DNA from: Mantis religiosa
Lineage: Eukaryota > Arthropoda > Insecta > Mantodea > Mantidae
Direction: 5' to 3'
Length of the DNA: 64,000 bases
NCBI GenBank assembly: GCA_030765055.1
Contig: CM060947.1
Location: 256,570,830 to 256,634,829 of the forward strand
The notes under the pieces were generated by a model. The model did not search any database. It was not told the DNA's origin and worked only from the letters and a program-made list of their open reading frames with translations. Positions 1 through 13,094 of the stretch are shown here, one piece after another (positions within the stretch are counted from its first letter, which is position 1; each line of letters opens with the position of its first letter). A program made the position numbers and the translations under genes.

Positions 1-700
1 ATGAAGTATAAAAAATGAAAAAATAACTTATATGTCTGAATTTGGCATTAAGAGAAAAAACCATGTGAATGTACGGATTATGATTTGTCCATTTCGTGGT
101 GACAGAAGCGAATCAGGTCTTTATATCAGTAGTTATGCGTGGTTTCCTGATTATCTGCGTTTTCATCATAGTTGTGGCTTCCCGCGCTGTCACACACATT
201 CTGATGAATGTTGCTGGTTAAACAGCCTCCAAACATATGCACATCGTCTTTTCAAACACTCGAAATGAATACTATATTTGTAACTCCCCTTTATGAATTC
301 TGACAATAATACAAGTTAAATTGTTCTTACATTTTATCTTGAATATTTATTAAATTTATTTTTTGATACTGTAATGTTTTAATAAAAACCCACTAAATGA
401 TTCACATTTGAAGTTATTCACTTTAAAATTTCTACTAACCATTAAATGTTGCAAACAGACATTTAAGTATTCACACCAAAATGCTTGATTTTCAAAGGTC
501 TAAGACTATTTCACAAACTAACGGTTTTTTTTTTTTTGAAAACTATATGGAATTTTTCTTAAATATAATAAATTGTAAAAGAGAGCACTAAACATTTGAG
601 ACAAACTAGTTATGAATTACATTTTCTGTAACCTTTTAAATATGGAAAAAATGATGGCCAGTAAACTAGGTTTAAATTACAGCATTTTCGTTTATTATTT
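1..700. other. AT-rich unique DNA, no gene seen
   Basis: AT-rich sequence with short homopolymers. A 78-codon open frame near 32-268 has no recognisable motif and no supporting splice or codon signal. I see no repeat unit, RNA gene or transposon end here. The 108-bp satellite starts at about 701. Confidence 0.6.
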
Positions 701-2600
701 ACGTGCTCCGACGTTTTGTTACATCGAACGACGAATGAAATATTGCTCAAATGAGTATAGGGTACATAGAGCTTAGAGTTACCAGACATTCATCTTTCAG
801 GATAAAGGAAAACCTCCAACGTTAAGTCATATCGGACGATAAATGAAATGATGTTCAAGTACAGGGTACCTAGAGCTTAGAGTTACCAGACATTTATATT
901 TTGGGATAAAAGAAAACCTCCAACGTTAAGTCATATCGGACGATGAATGAAATGATGTTCAAATGAGTACAGGGTACATAGAGCTTAGAGTTACCAGACA
1001 TTCATCTTTCAGGATAAGAGAAAACCTCCAACGTTAAGTCATACCGGACGATGAATGAAATGATGTTCAAATAAGTACAGGGTACATAGGGCTTAGAGTT
1101 ACCAGACATGCATCTTTCAGGATAAGAGAAATCCTCCAACGTTAAGTCTTATTGGACGATGAATGAAATGATGTTCAAATGAGTACAGGGTACATAGGGC
1201 TTAGAGTTACCAGACATGCATCTTTCAGGATAAGAGAAATCCTCCAACGTTAAGTCATACCGGACGATGAATGAAATGATGTTCAAATGAGTACAGGGTA
1301 CATAGGGCTTAGAGTTACCAGACATGCATCTTTCAGGATAAGAGAAATCCTCCAACGTTAAGTCTTATTGGACGATGAATGAAATGATGTTCAAATGAGT
1401 ACAGGGTACATAGATCTTAGAGTTATCAGATATTCTACTTTCAGGATAAGGGAAAACCTTCAAAGTTAAGTATTATCACACGATGAATGAAATGATATTC
1501 AAATGAGTACGGGGTACATAGACCTTAGAGATACCAGAAGTTCATCTTTTAGGATAAGGGAAAACCTCCAACGTTAAGTCATATCACACGATGAATGAAA
1601 TGATGTTCAAATGAGTACAGGGTATATAGAGATCGGAATTATCAGATATTCTACTTTCAGGATAAGGGAAAACCTCTAATGTTAAGTCATATCACACGAT
1701 GAATGAAATGATGTTCAAATGAGTACAGGGTATATAGAGATCAGAATTATCAGATATTCTACTTTCAGGATAAGGGAAAACCTCTAATGTTAAGTCATAT
1801 CGGACGATGAATGTAATGATTTTCAAATAAGTACAGGGTACAAAGAGCTTAGACTTACCAGACATTCATCTTTCAGGATAAAGGTAAACCTCCAACGTTT
1901 AAATCATATCGGACCATGATTGAAATGATGTTCAAATGAGTACAGGGTACAAAGAGCTTAGAGTTACCAGACATTCATTTTTCAGGATAAAGGAAGACCT
2001 CCAACGTTAAGTCATATCGGACGATAAATCAAATGATGTTCAAATAATTACAGGGTACATAGAGCTTAGAGTTGCCAGACATTCATCTTTATGTTTAAAG
2101 GAAAACCTCCAACGTTTAAGTCATATCGGACCATGAATGATATGAGGATCAAATGAGTACAGGGTACTTAGAGCTCAGAGTTATTAGACATCTACTTTCA
2201 GAATATGGGAAAACCTCCAACGTTGTCATATCGGACGATGAATGTAATAATTTTCAAAAGAGTACGGCCGCACCGTGTCTCAATGGTTAGACCGCTTGGC
2301 TCTCACCAAGGGGGCCCGGGTTCGATCCTAGGCGACCACAAAGTGAGATTTGTGGTGGACAACACGGCGCTGGGGCGGGTTTTTCCGGGATCTCCGGTTT
2401 CCCCCGCCGTCTCATTCCACTGGTGCTCCATCTTCATCTCATGTATCATCAGTGTCATCGCCTGTGGCGCCGTATGTAGTCAAAGCGTGCGTTAGACACT
2501 ACACATTCATTCATTAAAATGAGTACAGTGTACATAGAGCTTACAGTAACCTTATGTTCATATTTCAGAAAAAAGAAAGACAGTATAAAATACCTTAAAC
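701..2600 (-). repeat. 108-bp satellite array 1 (SINE-A body units)
   Basis: Tandem units whose shared block starting CGATGAATGA recurs at 941, 1049, 1157 and 1265, exactly 108 bp apart. Later units diverge slightly. Read on the minus strand, each unit matches the body of the single-copy SINE-A elements at 12859, 16288, 40570 and 47714. A SINE-B copy (2266-2513) interrupts the array and a degenerate tRNA-like head follows it, which is the 5' end of the SINE on the minus strand. Short open frames inside it are products of the repeat period. Confidence 0.93.
2266..2513 (+). mobile_element. SINE-B copy inserted in satellite array 1
   Basis: A GC-rich element starting GGCCGCACCGTGTCTCAATGG with a tRNA-like head: an A-box-like CTCAATGGTTAGACCG and a B-box-like GGTTCGATCC. 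It is followed by a body shared with 13878-14110 and 41291-41534. It interrupts a 108-bp unit. Its flanks, AAAAGAGTAC on the left and AAAATGAGTAC on the right, look like a diverged target-site duplication. The satellite therefore existed before this insertion. Confidence 0.85.
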
Positions 2601-2700
2601 AGATAAATCACCTTGACCGAGTATCGAACATGGTGTGTCTTAGACTAGAAGTGGAGAGTCTATCTCCAACTTACAGAGTAAAGTTCCCTATATGTAATTG
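2590..2700 (-). repeat. Degenerate SINE-A tRNA-like head capping array 1
   Basis: The minus strand holds a decayed copy of the SINE-A head. The stretch around 2610-2640, with CACCTTGACCGAGTATCGAAC, corresponds to CACCCTGACCGAGATTCGAAC in the intact SINE at 13018-13042. It lies directly beyond the last 108-bp unit, the place expected for the 5' end of one SINE whose body was amplified. Confidence 0.7.
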
Positions 2701-3835
2701 CACAATAGTGGTATAATTATTTTTGAAAAGTAATTCTGAGGAAAAAATCGAATGTTCATTATAACATTTCACAGGGTCACTGGTTCTATGTCTCAGACTG
2801 AATGACTCACGAAACATTAAATGTAGTTTTCTGATATATCAGTTGAAGTTGCCATTTGCGTTACCAAGTTAGTCTAATGTATAATAGGATAACTCCAGCG
2901 AACCGATAATGCCTTCATTTCCGTCACATTTTGTCGTAATTAAACTTGAAAGTCAATTACAGTAATTATTTTCGTAATTTCCGGTATAAAACTTTTAATT
3001 GCTTTAGTTAACAATTTTACCGATAGAGGGACCCATTGTTAAATAAATGATAATGAAATACGCAATTTAAGTGTAAAATCAATTATTGAGACTCTATAAT
3101 GTTTTCAGTCAAGTAAAAAGATCTGTTTCCAATATTTTATATTAAGTTTCCGATCCACTATTAAAAAGGCTTTGTAAAAATCCTATGTCACTTCTTGTGT
3201 GTAGCACACCAGTTATATTTAAAATCAGTGATTTTAAATTTATAGCTTTTTATAAATTATATACAGTTCAGAAAATTAAATACGTATATTGGAGACTAAA
3301 TTGTTTATGTATCGGAAAATTATGAAACAAATTTGAGGAACAATTTTAAAAAATGAATATGATGATTTTTTTCATTAATCTCAAATTTAGAAATCTAAAA
3401 ATTCCTGATATGAGTTTTTAAAGTTCTTCATATAAGCACAGGTATTTTAGTATAAATATTTGAAAAAAATGTTCTAATTGTGACATTGTTTGACATATTT
3501 ATACTAGATACATTAGTTCATTGGTTAAGAGAGCCAAGCTGTAGGTTTGAGAAGGTCTTAATATTACTTTGTTCAAAAAATGTTGTGTGGCTATGTTCAG
3601 AAAGAAATATTTTCACTTCCAAATATTGTTGTGGTGCAGATAAAGAAGTTTTAAAACTAGCGAGTACTGACACTTATAGGCAATTTAGAAGACATTTTAG
3701 GGATATTTATAAATGTTTCAAGTGAACATGTCGAATAATATATCTTTGAGAATGGTCCTGGGTCAATTTGTCTTCTAAGAAATTAAATAACTCTAAATTA
3801 TTCATCTTATACTGCCGCAAAATTTCTGGCACAGT
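2701..3835. other. AT-rich unique DNA
   Basis: No repeat unit or recognisable coding similarity. An 81-codon frame at 3480-3725 resembles no family I know, and its AT-rich codon use looks like background. Confidence 0.55.
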
Positions 3836-4655
3836 GTATGCAAGTGCCTGCCTCACGTTCAAGAGCGTTTGCCAGGGTTTTACCTTATCCTGAAAGATGA
3901 ATGTCAGAGTGTCTAACCTCTATGTATCCTGTACTCATTTGAACATCATTTCATTCATCGATCGATATGGCTTTACGTTCAGGTTTTCCCTTAACCTGAA
4001 AATGACTAACCGGTAAATCTAAACTCTATGTATCCTGTACTCATTTGAACATCATTTCATTCATCGATCGATATGGCTTTACGTTCAGGTTTTCCCTTAA
4101 CCTGAAAATGACTAACCGGTAAATCTAAACTCTATGTATCCTGTACTCATTTGAACATCATTTCATTCATCGATCGATATGACTTTACGTTCAGGTTTTC
4201 CCTTAACCTGAAAATGACTAACCGGTAAATCTAAACTCTATGTATCCTGTACTCATTTGAACACCATTTCATTCATCGATCGATATGACTTTACGTTCAG
4301 GTTTTCCCTTAACCTGAAAATGACTAACCGGTAAATCTAAACTCTATGTATCCTGTACTCAGTTGAACAACGTTTCATTCTTCGTCCAAAATGGTTCAAC
4401 GTTGGAGGTACTCCCTTATCCTGAAAGATGAATGTCTGGTAACTCTAAGCTCTATGTACCCTGTACTCATTTGTACATAATTTCATTGATAGTCCGATAT
4501 GACTTAACGTTGGAGGTTTTCCCCTATCCTGAAAGATGAATGTCTGGTAAATCTAAGCTCTATGTACCCTGTACTCATTTGAACAACGTTTCATTCTTCG
4601 TCCAAAATGGTTCAACTTTGGAGGTATTCCCTTATCCTGAAAGATGAATGCTTTG
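3836..4655 (+). repeat. 108-bp satellite array 2 with degraded head
   Basis: SINE-A body units in plus orientation, beginning after a partial tRNA-like head (GCCTGCCTCACGTTCAAGAG, near 3846-3865) that has lost its B-box half. Four variant units carry ATCGATCGATATGG and repeat about every 106 bp (for example 3961 and 4067). The last two or three units resemble the family consensus more closely. Head on the left and units on the right match the SINE's 5'-to-3' order. Confidence 0.88.
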
Positions 4656-4753
4656 TCGATCTAGTACTCAGAATGGCGTAATGTACAATGTAGGTCCAAC
4701 GCTTTGGAAAATGTGATGGTTTTAATCAAGCGATTATTTCACGTTATTTATAA

Positions 4754-4880
4754 CCACTCACTCACTCACTCACTCACTCACTCTCTCTCACTCTCTCACT
4801 CACTCACTCACTCACTCACTCACTCACTCACTCACTCACTCACTCACTCACTCTCTCTCACTCACTCACTGACTCAGTCC
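4754..4880 (+). repeat. (CACT)n microsatellite
   Basis: About 125 bp of CACT repeats with CTCT interruptions. It creates a low-complexity Ser-Leu-Thr-His open frame at 4704-4988 that I reject as a gene. Confidence 0.97.
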
Positions 4881-5500
4881 CTCACCCACATTCTCACACC
4901 CCTTTTCATGTATCTGTTTTTCCGATGTCTCAATGAACATAGTCTCTCCCTAGGTGGTCTACCCTTTACATCACTTAAGGGGCTTTGAACCTGGGTGTCA
5001 CTATTACAAAACTCACGGTGTTAACGCTGTGTGAGTGTAATATGAGTGTAAATTATTTGTATCATCTAAATAATTGGATGTCATCTGCACATAGACGTGG
5101 GTGTCATGCAGGCTGCAGTTCACTTGCCTGCCACCAGGTGAACCTGCAGCAGATATTTTCCACGAGGTAATCTATATTTTAGCAGTCGTTGATGGAGTTT
5201 ATTCCATAGTTGGGCACCAAGGTAAATTTTCCCTATCATCAATTCAAACGGTATTCCATTTCTGTTCATCCCCGAGGGATTTGGTGGAAACAAAACGGTA
5301 CCTCCCCTCCACTCCCTGTTGGGTGTCAGCACATCCCTCCTGGACATGCTATAATAATACGGGCTTATTTGTGGGATAATATCTACCGGCCGTACCCCAA
5401 ATGAAACTTTGATTACATCGAGCACCTACCACGTAAAGGAATGATTGTACTCTATCAAAAAGTACGTGTTTTGAGCTTCACTAAATGAAAGGTATGTGTT
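4881..5500. other. Unique DNA with an imperfect hairpin
   Basis: No recognised gene. A minus-strand frame of 101 codons (5120-5425) is open but has no family motif. A near-perfect inverted repeat at 5112-5150 has 7-bp GCTGCAG/CTGCAGC ends and a TTCAC/GTGAA inner stem, so it could fold as a hairpin. Confidence 0.5.
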
Positions 5501-5504
5501 GTAC

Positions 5505-6605
5505 TCACTAGAGCTTCTCTACTGTTATACAGTTTATTCTTACAAACACTTGTTCCTCTATATAATTCAAGATAAACATTGTCCTATTGTAGTTACAAGG
5601 GAATACACTAGGCTTTAAGTGACAGTCATATGATTTATATACATGACTTTCTCTGCTGTTGTACAAACACTTATCGCTTTATCTACTTCAGGATAAACAT
5701 TATCTTATTGTAGTTACAAGGGAATACACTAGGCTTTAAGTGACAGTCATATGTTTTATATACATGACTTTCTCTGCTGTTGTACAAACACTTATCGCTT
5801 TATCTACTTCAGGATAAACATTATCTTATTGTAGTTACAAGGGAATACACTAGGCTTTAAGTGACAGTCATATGTTTTATATACATGACTTTCTCTGCTG
5901 TTGTACAAACACTTATCGCTTTATCTACTTCAGGATAAACATTATCTTATTGTAGTTACAAGGGAATACACTAGGCTTTAAGTGACAGTCATATGTTTTA
6001 TATACATGACTTTCTCTGCTGTTGTACAAACACTTATCGCTTTATCTACTTCAGGATAAACATTATTTTATTGTAGTTACAAGGGAATACACTAGGCTTT
6101 AAGTGACAGTCATATGTTTTATATACATGACTTTCTCTGCTGTTATACAAACACTTATCGCTTTATCTACTTCAGGATAAACATTATCTTATTGTAGTTA
6201 CAAGGGAATACACTAGACTTTAAGTGATATTCAAATGTTCTATATACATGACTTTCTCTACTCTTGTACAAACACTTGTTGCTTTATCTACTTCAATATG
6301 AACATTATTTTATTGTAGTTACAAGAAAATGCAGTAGCCTTTAAGTGAGATTCAAATGTTTTATATACCTGACTTTCTCTACTCTTGTACAAACACTTAT
6401 CGCTCTATCTACTTCAGGATAAACATCATGCAATTGTAGTTACAAGGAAATACAGTAAGCTTTAAGTGAAAGTCAAATGTTTTATATACATAAATTTTTC
6501 TACTCTTGTACAAACACTTATTGCTTTATCTGCTTCAAGATAAACATTATTTTATTGTAGTTACAAGGAAATACAGTAGTCTTCAAGCGATAGTCAAATA
6601 TTTAA
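5505..6605 (+). repeat. 121-bp tandem repeat, array A
   Basis: About nine units. The block TATCTTATTGTAG recurs at 5701, 5822 and 5943, a 121-bp period. Central units are nearly identical and the edge units diverge. The right end runs into a flank (GGTTGGCTGGGTGACGAC, 6608-6625) that also follows the arrays at 36955 and 53640 and, inverted, borders the one at 8130. Confidence 0.95.
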
Positions 6606-8129
6606 CGCTGGTTGGCTGGGTGACGACATTCTCTTTGTATATCCAAGAGATAAAAAATGAATGTCGAATACCTGTTTGAGAAACAAAAACCATTAACGTT
6701 AGTAAGACGCTAAAAAAATTCATGATTTTCGCTACACATCCTTGTAAAAACCATTCTTACAAAGCGCCTTTTTTCTATCCAGTTGTTCGGTCTAGTTGTT
6801 TCCCAAGTTTGCGGGTCCAAAACAATGGTTTTTAAGTATGCTTAAAAGCAGCACTCCCATGTCAGTAGATTTAGTGGCATGTATAAAATCCCTACGCGAT
6901 AATATTCCGGCACACCCAGGTCAATAAAGACAAACTTTAATTTTAATTTGCTTTTCAATTTACTTTGTGTTAACTTAGACATTTCTAATAATGGTTTCAC
7001 TTATAAAATATTTGCTTTAAGACAGCATGGATGTGAGAGTCAAATATTTAGAGATCTGCTATCTAGCTGATATCTCTTTTGTAAGTACTGTTTTATCTGC
7101 GTGCCAAAAGATTTAATAAAAAAATGAACGATATCTTATTTCAGAAAGTATTGGGAGAGTCAGACTAATGAAAAGGAATATTTTAGATATAGCTTAATCT
7201 ATGAAAAAGAATGCCTTTGTTATAAGATGTGCTTTATCAATTTCTACATTTTTATGCAGTAAGATATTTACTGTCTTTGCTAACATGTAGAAGAGTCATT
7301 CAGAATGTATAGGAATTCTGAGAAAATTAAAATAAAATTAAAAATATACACAACTTGTCACGAGAGCGTTTTAAACACGTGGTTCCTAATGAAGATTTTA
7401 GAGACATTTGGATAACACGAATAATTTGGGATGATGAATTATCTTAAAAACTCAAGACTACGTGTCATATCGTTTGTAGATTTTTCACTGCAATATGTTC
7501 CAAGTTTTGTGCTTTACAAATAGACTCTTTTTCTATCAAGTATAAATCTATGAAATAGATGAAAATATCTGTGAATTCCTATCAAGATTTTGGTATCGAA
7601 TTTTGAAATGGCACGCAATAATCTTTTTGTTCATTATACATCTAAAATGAAGGTAAATGTTACACCTAGCCTATTTGACTTGCCAGTAAGCTTAGCTCTG
7701 TAGAATTTTAGTGGAAATACTTTTGAAATCAGAGTGAAAGTAAGTGGTTTAAAGGCCAAAGTATATGTTAACCAAAGATACAACGTAACCTTCTAGAACC
7801 TCAGTCACAACATTTGAAATGGTTCTAACCATTTGAATCAAAATACCAAAACTTCAAACATTTAAACCTGAAGGTATTTTTGTCCTTAATTTTCTAGGAA
7901 TACACACAAAAGTCCCCTTCATCCTGAATGACTTCTATATATCTAGTAAATTGTAACAGGTAGAACAACACTTACACTAAGCAAAAATGTACATCTTGTT
8001 AAATGACTCAATTTTTTACCAATGCACCTGTTTCAAGAGTTAATTATTTCTAGAATTCTCCCTGCTGAAGTTTAAATTTAAAAATGCTCATAATTTTCAT
8101 AACTTATTAGTCCTCATTCTTTTTTTTTC
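6606..8129. other. AT-rich spacer between opposed 121-bp arrays
   Basis: The first and last 80 bp or so are the shared flank of the 121-bp family, in opposite orientations. No gene, RNA or transposase similarity was seen in the rest. Confidence 0.55.
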
Positions 8130-8625
8130 TGTCATCGCCTAGACAACCAGTTTGAAAATATTTAACTATCACTTAAAGTCTAATGTATTCTCATGTAACT
8201 ACAATAAGATAATGTTTATCTTGAAGTAGATCGAGCAAGAAGTGCTTGTGCAAGATTCGAGAAAGTCATGTATATAAAACATTTGGCTATCTCTTAAAGT
8301 CTACTGTATTCTCATGTAGCTACAATAAGATAATGTTTATCTTGAAGTAGATAGAGCAATAAGTGTTTGTACAAGAGTAGAGAAAGTCATGTATATAAAA
8401 CATTTGAATATCACTTGAAGTCTATTATATTCCCTTGTAACTAAACTAAGACAATGTTTATCTTGAAGTAGATAGAGCAATAAGTGTTTGTACAAGAGTA
8501 GAGAAAGTCGTGTATATAAAACATACGACTATCACTTAGTCTAATGTATTTCCTTGTAACTACAATAAGATAATGTTTATCTTGAAGTCGATAGAGAAGC
8601 AGGTTTTAGTACTAAAGTTGAGAAA
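8130..8625 (-). repeat. 121-bp tandem repeat, array B (inverted)
   Basis: About four diverged units of the 121-bp family on the minus strand, recognised by GATAATGTTTATCTTGAAGT and TATATAAAACAT blocks. The shared flank lies on the left at about 8120-8155 (GCCTAGACAACCAGTTT). This array is more diverged than array A. Confidence 0.9.
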
Positions 8626-10282
8626 GGCATATAAGAAGAGAATTTAGTTTTTTATGTTTATTTTATTTTTTCGCGGAATATACACTGATCACCGATAAAT
8701 ATTGCAAAATACAGACGAAAGCGCTCATGAAATTCTCGTGAAACTGGAGCCATTCATGGCGTTAGTGCAGACCATTACGGTGATGCATTTCCACTGAAAT
8801 CGAGAACCATTCACGTTTATTTATTAGCATCAGCTTTATTTTCATCAATACTTTCAAAACAAGCACATGTTATTCTCCAATCAGGTAATTGTATTAAAAA
8901 CAAAGAAGAATGTTGGACATTAACCTCGCATACACACTATGTCTGTGTAATCCGGTGTTTACGCTGTAAAAACTGTTTTTTGAAAACAAAAGAGACATGT
9001 CCATCAAATAATCTTTGTTTTTATTGTAACTTCATTACCATTTCACACAGTCAACCCTTTAGAATTTAAATATCGCTTACCAATTAGCAGTATACTTTTA
9101 GAAATGTGTTAGTGTAATTATTTTAATTTTATAACATTGGGTTTAAACACAATGGCTTAAGAGATATTTAGTTGTTCATTCCATTTGAGAATGAAAAATA
9201 TTAATTTATTTATTTAGTGCCTAGCTCGGTGGCTGCTTTAAATAAAGAAATCAAGGTTAAACATAAATAATACTCAGAATAATGAACTATAGATGAATAA
9301 TAATGTAGATAATAATTGATCACAACTTTTCAACCACAAATAACACAAACGTGTAACTCTGGGAGAATATAATACACAATTTGTAGATGACATTGCACTA
9401 TTTACATCCCAGAGAAAATGTATGATTCCACAGACTTTGTAAGGGCTATATATACGATTGAAGGTATTTATATATGTGTGTATATAATGTATATTGTATC
9501 AATGTAACTATGTATTATTTCTGTTACTTGCTCGCCATCACTCTAACAAAACAAAACAAAATTAACACCAAGTAAGCCGTGCAAACAGCACTACACTACC
9601 CACGACCACCTCCGCCAAACGTGCAGTTTCTCTCACATACCAGATAGTAAATAAAGATGGGATGTTAAGAGAATTTAGACACCGCGTCAGACTACGCGCT
9701 GACCTAAATTATCTCAAGGGCATATGTGACCGTTCCCCTTGGTCAGGAACATAGCATAATTAATTATGTAGGATGTCAGACATATAGTAAGAAGTATGAT
9801 TGTAATTGGGAGTAGTTTTATGTTGCAATGATATAAACTTTTATCTGAAAGAACATATCGACAGGGTATAGCTAGATTTTGCAAGTTGGGAAACACATCT
9901 GGCTAAGGTATGCCGTCTCCTTTGGTAGCAAAAGCGAACTGAGGCAAATGTGCCCTAAGGTTAGCATAGGTGCCGCTCTGTCGAGTCTAGGTTTCATTGA
10001 ATCTTTAAAAGTACGTGTCTTGTACTGATTTCTGAGGGATTATATGCATTCCTGAGTGCTCCCTTCGGAACGTGCTTGCGCATGAATTAGACTGCAAGCC
10101 TGGGTAGGTTTGTAGCATTTCTCCGTCACGTGCACACCTAATATTTCAAAAATAGAGGGAAGCAAAATTATGAACTATCCAATCACTCACTAGTAATGCA
10201 TCCACGTGACGGCCCCAAAATTGAAAACCTTGCGATAGTGGGGGTAGTTTTAGCTATGGCAGAACTTAGAAGTTCCTGGTCA
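8626..10282. other. Unique DNA, no gene recognised
   Basis: AT-rich to about 9550, then of more mixed composition up to the 38-bp array. Contains TG/TATA-rich runs near 9465-9495. No transposase, SINE head or exon-like frame was recognised. Confidence 0.5.
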
Positions 10283-12350
10283 GATCACTCAGTTACTAGA
10301 CACCGATGGAGTAAACCACGTATCACTCAGTTACTGGACACCGATGGAGTAAACTACGTATCACTCAGTTACTAGACACCGATGGAGTAAACCACGTATC
10401 ACTCAGTTACTAGACACCGATGGAGTAAACCACGTATCACTCAGTTACTAGACACTGATGGAGTAAACCACGTATCACTCAATTACTAGACAATGATGGA
10501 GTAAACCACGTATCACTCAGTTACTAGATACCGATGGAGTAAACCACGTATCACTCAGTTACTAGATACCGATGGAGTAAACCACGTATCACTCAGTTAC
10601 TGGACACCGGGGGAGAGACCCACGTAACACTCAGTTACTAGACACCGATGGAGTAAACCACGTATCACTCAGTTACTAGACACCGAGGGAGTAAACCACG
10701 TATCACTCAGTTACTAGATACCGATGGAGTAAACCACGTATCACTCAGTTACTGGACACCGGGGGAGAGACCCACGTAACACTCAGTTACTAGACACCGA
10801 TGGAGTAAACCACGTATCACTCAGTTACTAGACAATGATGAAGTAAACCACGCATCACTCGGTTACGAGACACCGATGGAGTAAACCACGTATCTCTCAG
10901 TTACTGGACACCGGGAAAGAGATCCACGTATCACTCAGTTACTAGACACTGATGGAGTAAACCACGTATCACTCAGTTACTAGACAATGATGAAGTAAAC
11001 CACGTATCACTCAGTTACTAGACAATGATGAAGTAAACCACGCATCACTCGGTTACGAGACACCGATGGAGTCAACCACGTATCTCTCAGTTATTGGACA
11101 CCGGGAGAGAGATCCACGTATCACTCAGTTACTAGACACCGATGGAGTAAACCACACATCACTCAGTTACTAGACACCGATGGAGTAAACCACGTATCAC
11201 TCAGTTACGAGACACCAATGGAGTAAACCACGTATCACTCAGTTACTGGACACCGGGGGAGAGACCCACGTAACACTCAGTTACTAGACACCGATGGAGT
11301 AAACCACGTATCACTCAGTTACTAGACACCGATGGAGTAAACAACGATCACTCAGTTACTGGACACCGATGGAGTAAACCACGTATCACTCAGTTACTAG
11401 ACACCGATGGAGTAAACCACGTATCACTCAGTTACTAGACACCGATGGAGTAAACCACGTATCACTCAGTTACTGGACACCGGGGGAGAGACCCACGTAA
11501 CACTCAGTTACTAGACACCGATGGAGTAAACCACGTATCACTCAGTTACTAGACACCGATGGAGTAAACCACATATCACTCAGTTACTAGACACCGATGG
11601 AGTAAACCACGTATCACTCAGTTACTGGACACCGAGAGAGTAAACCACGTATCACTCAGTTACTAGAAACCGATGGAGTAAACCACGTATCATTCAGTTA
11701 TTAGACACCGATGGAGTAAACCACGTATCACTCAGTTACTAGACACCGATGGAGTAAACTACGTATCACTCAGTTACTAGACACCGATGGAGTAAACCAC
11801 GTATCACTCAGTTATTGGACACCGATGGAGTAAACCACGTATCACTCAGTTACTAGACACCGATGGAGTAAACCACGTATCACTCAGTTACTAGACACCG
11901 ATGGAGTAAACCACGTATCACTCAGTTACTGGACACCGGGGGAGAGACCCACGTAACACTCAGTTACTAGACACCGATGGAGTAAACCACGTATCACTCA
12001 GTTACTAGACACCGATGGAGTAAACCACGTATCACTCAGTTACTAGACACCGATGGAGTAAACCACGTATCACTCAGTTACTGGACACCGAGGGAGTAAA
12101 CCACGTATCACTCAGTTACTAGAAACCGATGGAGTAAACCACGTATCATTCAGTTATTAGACACCGATGGAGTAAACCACATATCACTCAGTAACTAGAC
12201 ACTGATGGAGTAAACCACGTATCACTCAGTTACTAGACACCGATGGAGTAAACCACGCATCACTCAGTTACTAGACACCGATGGAGTAAACCACGTATCA
12301 CTCAGTTACTGGGCACCGGGGGAGCGACCCACGTAACACTCAGGTACTAG
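10283..12350 (+). repeat. 38-bp tandem repeat array
   Basis: About 54 copies of a unit running TATCACTCAGTTACTAGACA then CCGATGGAGTAAACCACG (38 bp). A G-rich variant (ACCGGGGGAGAGACCC or close forms) recurs at 10601, 10753, 10905, 11095, 11247, 11474 and 11930. These spacings are multiples of 38 bp, most often four units (152 bp), so there is a higher-order pattern. The array decays into diverged copies at 12350-12480. No spacers separate the units, so it is not CRISPR-like. Confidence 0.97.
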
Positions 12351-12480
12351 ACACCGCGGAGTGACCCACGGTTACTAAGTTGCACGTCTCGATGGAGTGA
12401 ACCACGCGTATACTAAGTTATACGATACCGCGGATAAACCGCGTGCATTAAGTTACAAGACACCGCGGAGTTAACCGGTC

Positions 12481-12843
12481 AGCGTCGTAAACGTGAACCT
12501 GTAACACAGGTAGACGCGCGCAGTAAGAGAAACTACCAGATAGCGGCTTACAATTGGTGGCGAGTCGAGCTAGTGTTGCAGGTGATAATAAATTGAGAGT
12601 GGACAAATGCGGGTAGTTTTTCTCCAATACCACAACCACGCCAGGAAGTACCAACGCCTTGTACCCTGAACCCTGAGCACCTACAAGAGTCCTCATGCCG
12701 AGCGCCCGGAGAAGAACCCTGCCTGTACCAAAGTTCTCCCCACCTGTGACCCCTCTCCATCATCGCTATCTAAATATGAGGTGCTGAGATAAGGGAGGCC
12801 TCAGCCGGGTTACATCAGAGCCTGAACCGCCTCAGCATCTATA
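12481..12843. other. Mixed-composition DNA, unclassified
   Basis: Moderately GC-rich sequence between the 38-bp array and the SINE-A insertion. Two overlapping minus-strand frames (12448-12696 and 12548-12763) have no motif I can place. It may belong to an uncharacterised repeat. Confidence 0.4.
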
Positions 12844-12858
12844 CATGTTTGCACTCGT

Positions 12859-13083
12859 TGTGTGTGTAATTACGTCCTCCAACGTTATGTCATATCGGAC
12901 GGTGTACGATTTGGGTGAAATGATGCTCAAATGAGTCCAGGGTCCATTGAGCTGAGAGTTACCCGACATTCGTCTTGAACGATAATGGAAAACCCCGGAA
13001 AAACCATATCCAGATAACTCACCCTGACCGAGATTCGAACTCGGGACCTCTTGAACGTGTAGCTGACACGCTACCAAGGCGGG
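12859..13083 (-). mobile_element. SINE-A, full-length copy with 15-bp target duplication
   Basis: A 225-bp tRNA-derived retroposon on the minus strand. Its head, at the right, has a B-box-like GTTCGAATCTCGG. The body ends near TTGGAGGACGTAATTACAC on the minus strand. The 15-bp sequence CATGTTTGCACTCGT flanks it exactly (12844-12858 and 13084-13098), which is direct evidence of target-primed insertion and fixes both ends. Its body contains one unit of the 108-bp satellite and so identifies that satellite's source. Confidence 0.92.
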
Positions 13084-13094
13084 CATGTTTGCAC

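Noticed and set aside
10283..12350. CRISPR-like array of 38-bp repeats
   Set aside because: Units follow each other with no unique spacers, the DNA is eukaryotic, and there are no cas genes; it is a plain tandem repeat.
10240..12640. 38-bp array bounded by matching GTAGTTTT-containing flanks
   Set aside because: The similarity is about ten bases and not positioned consistently, so I do not claim element ends.
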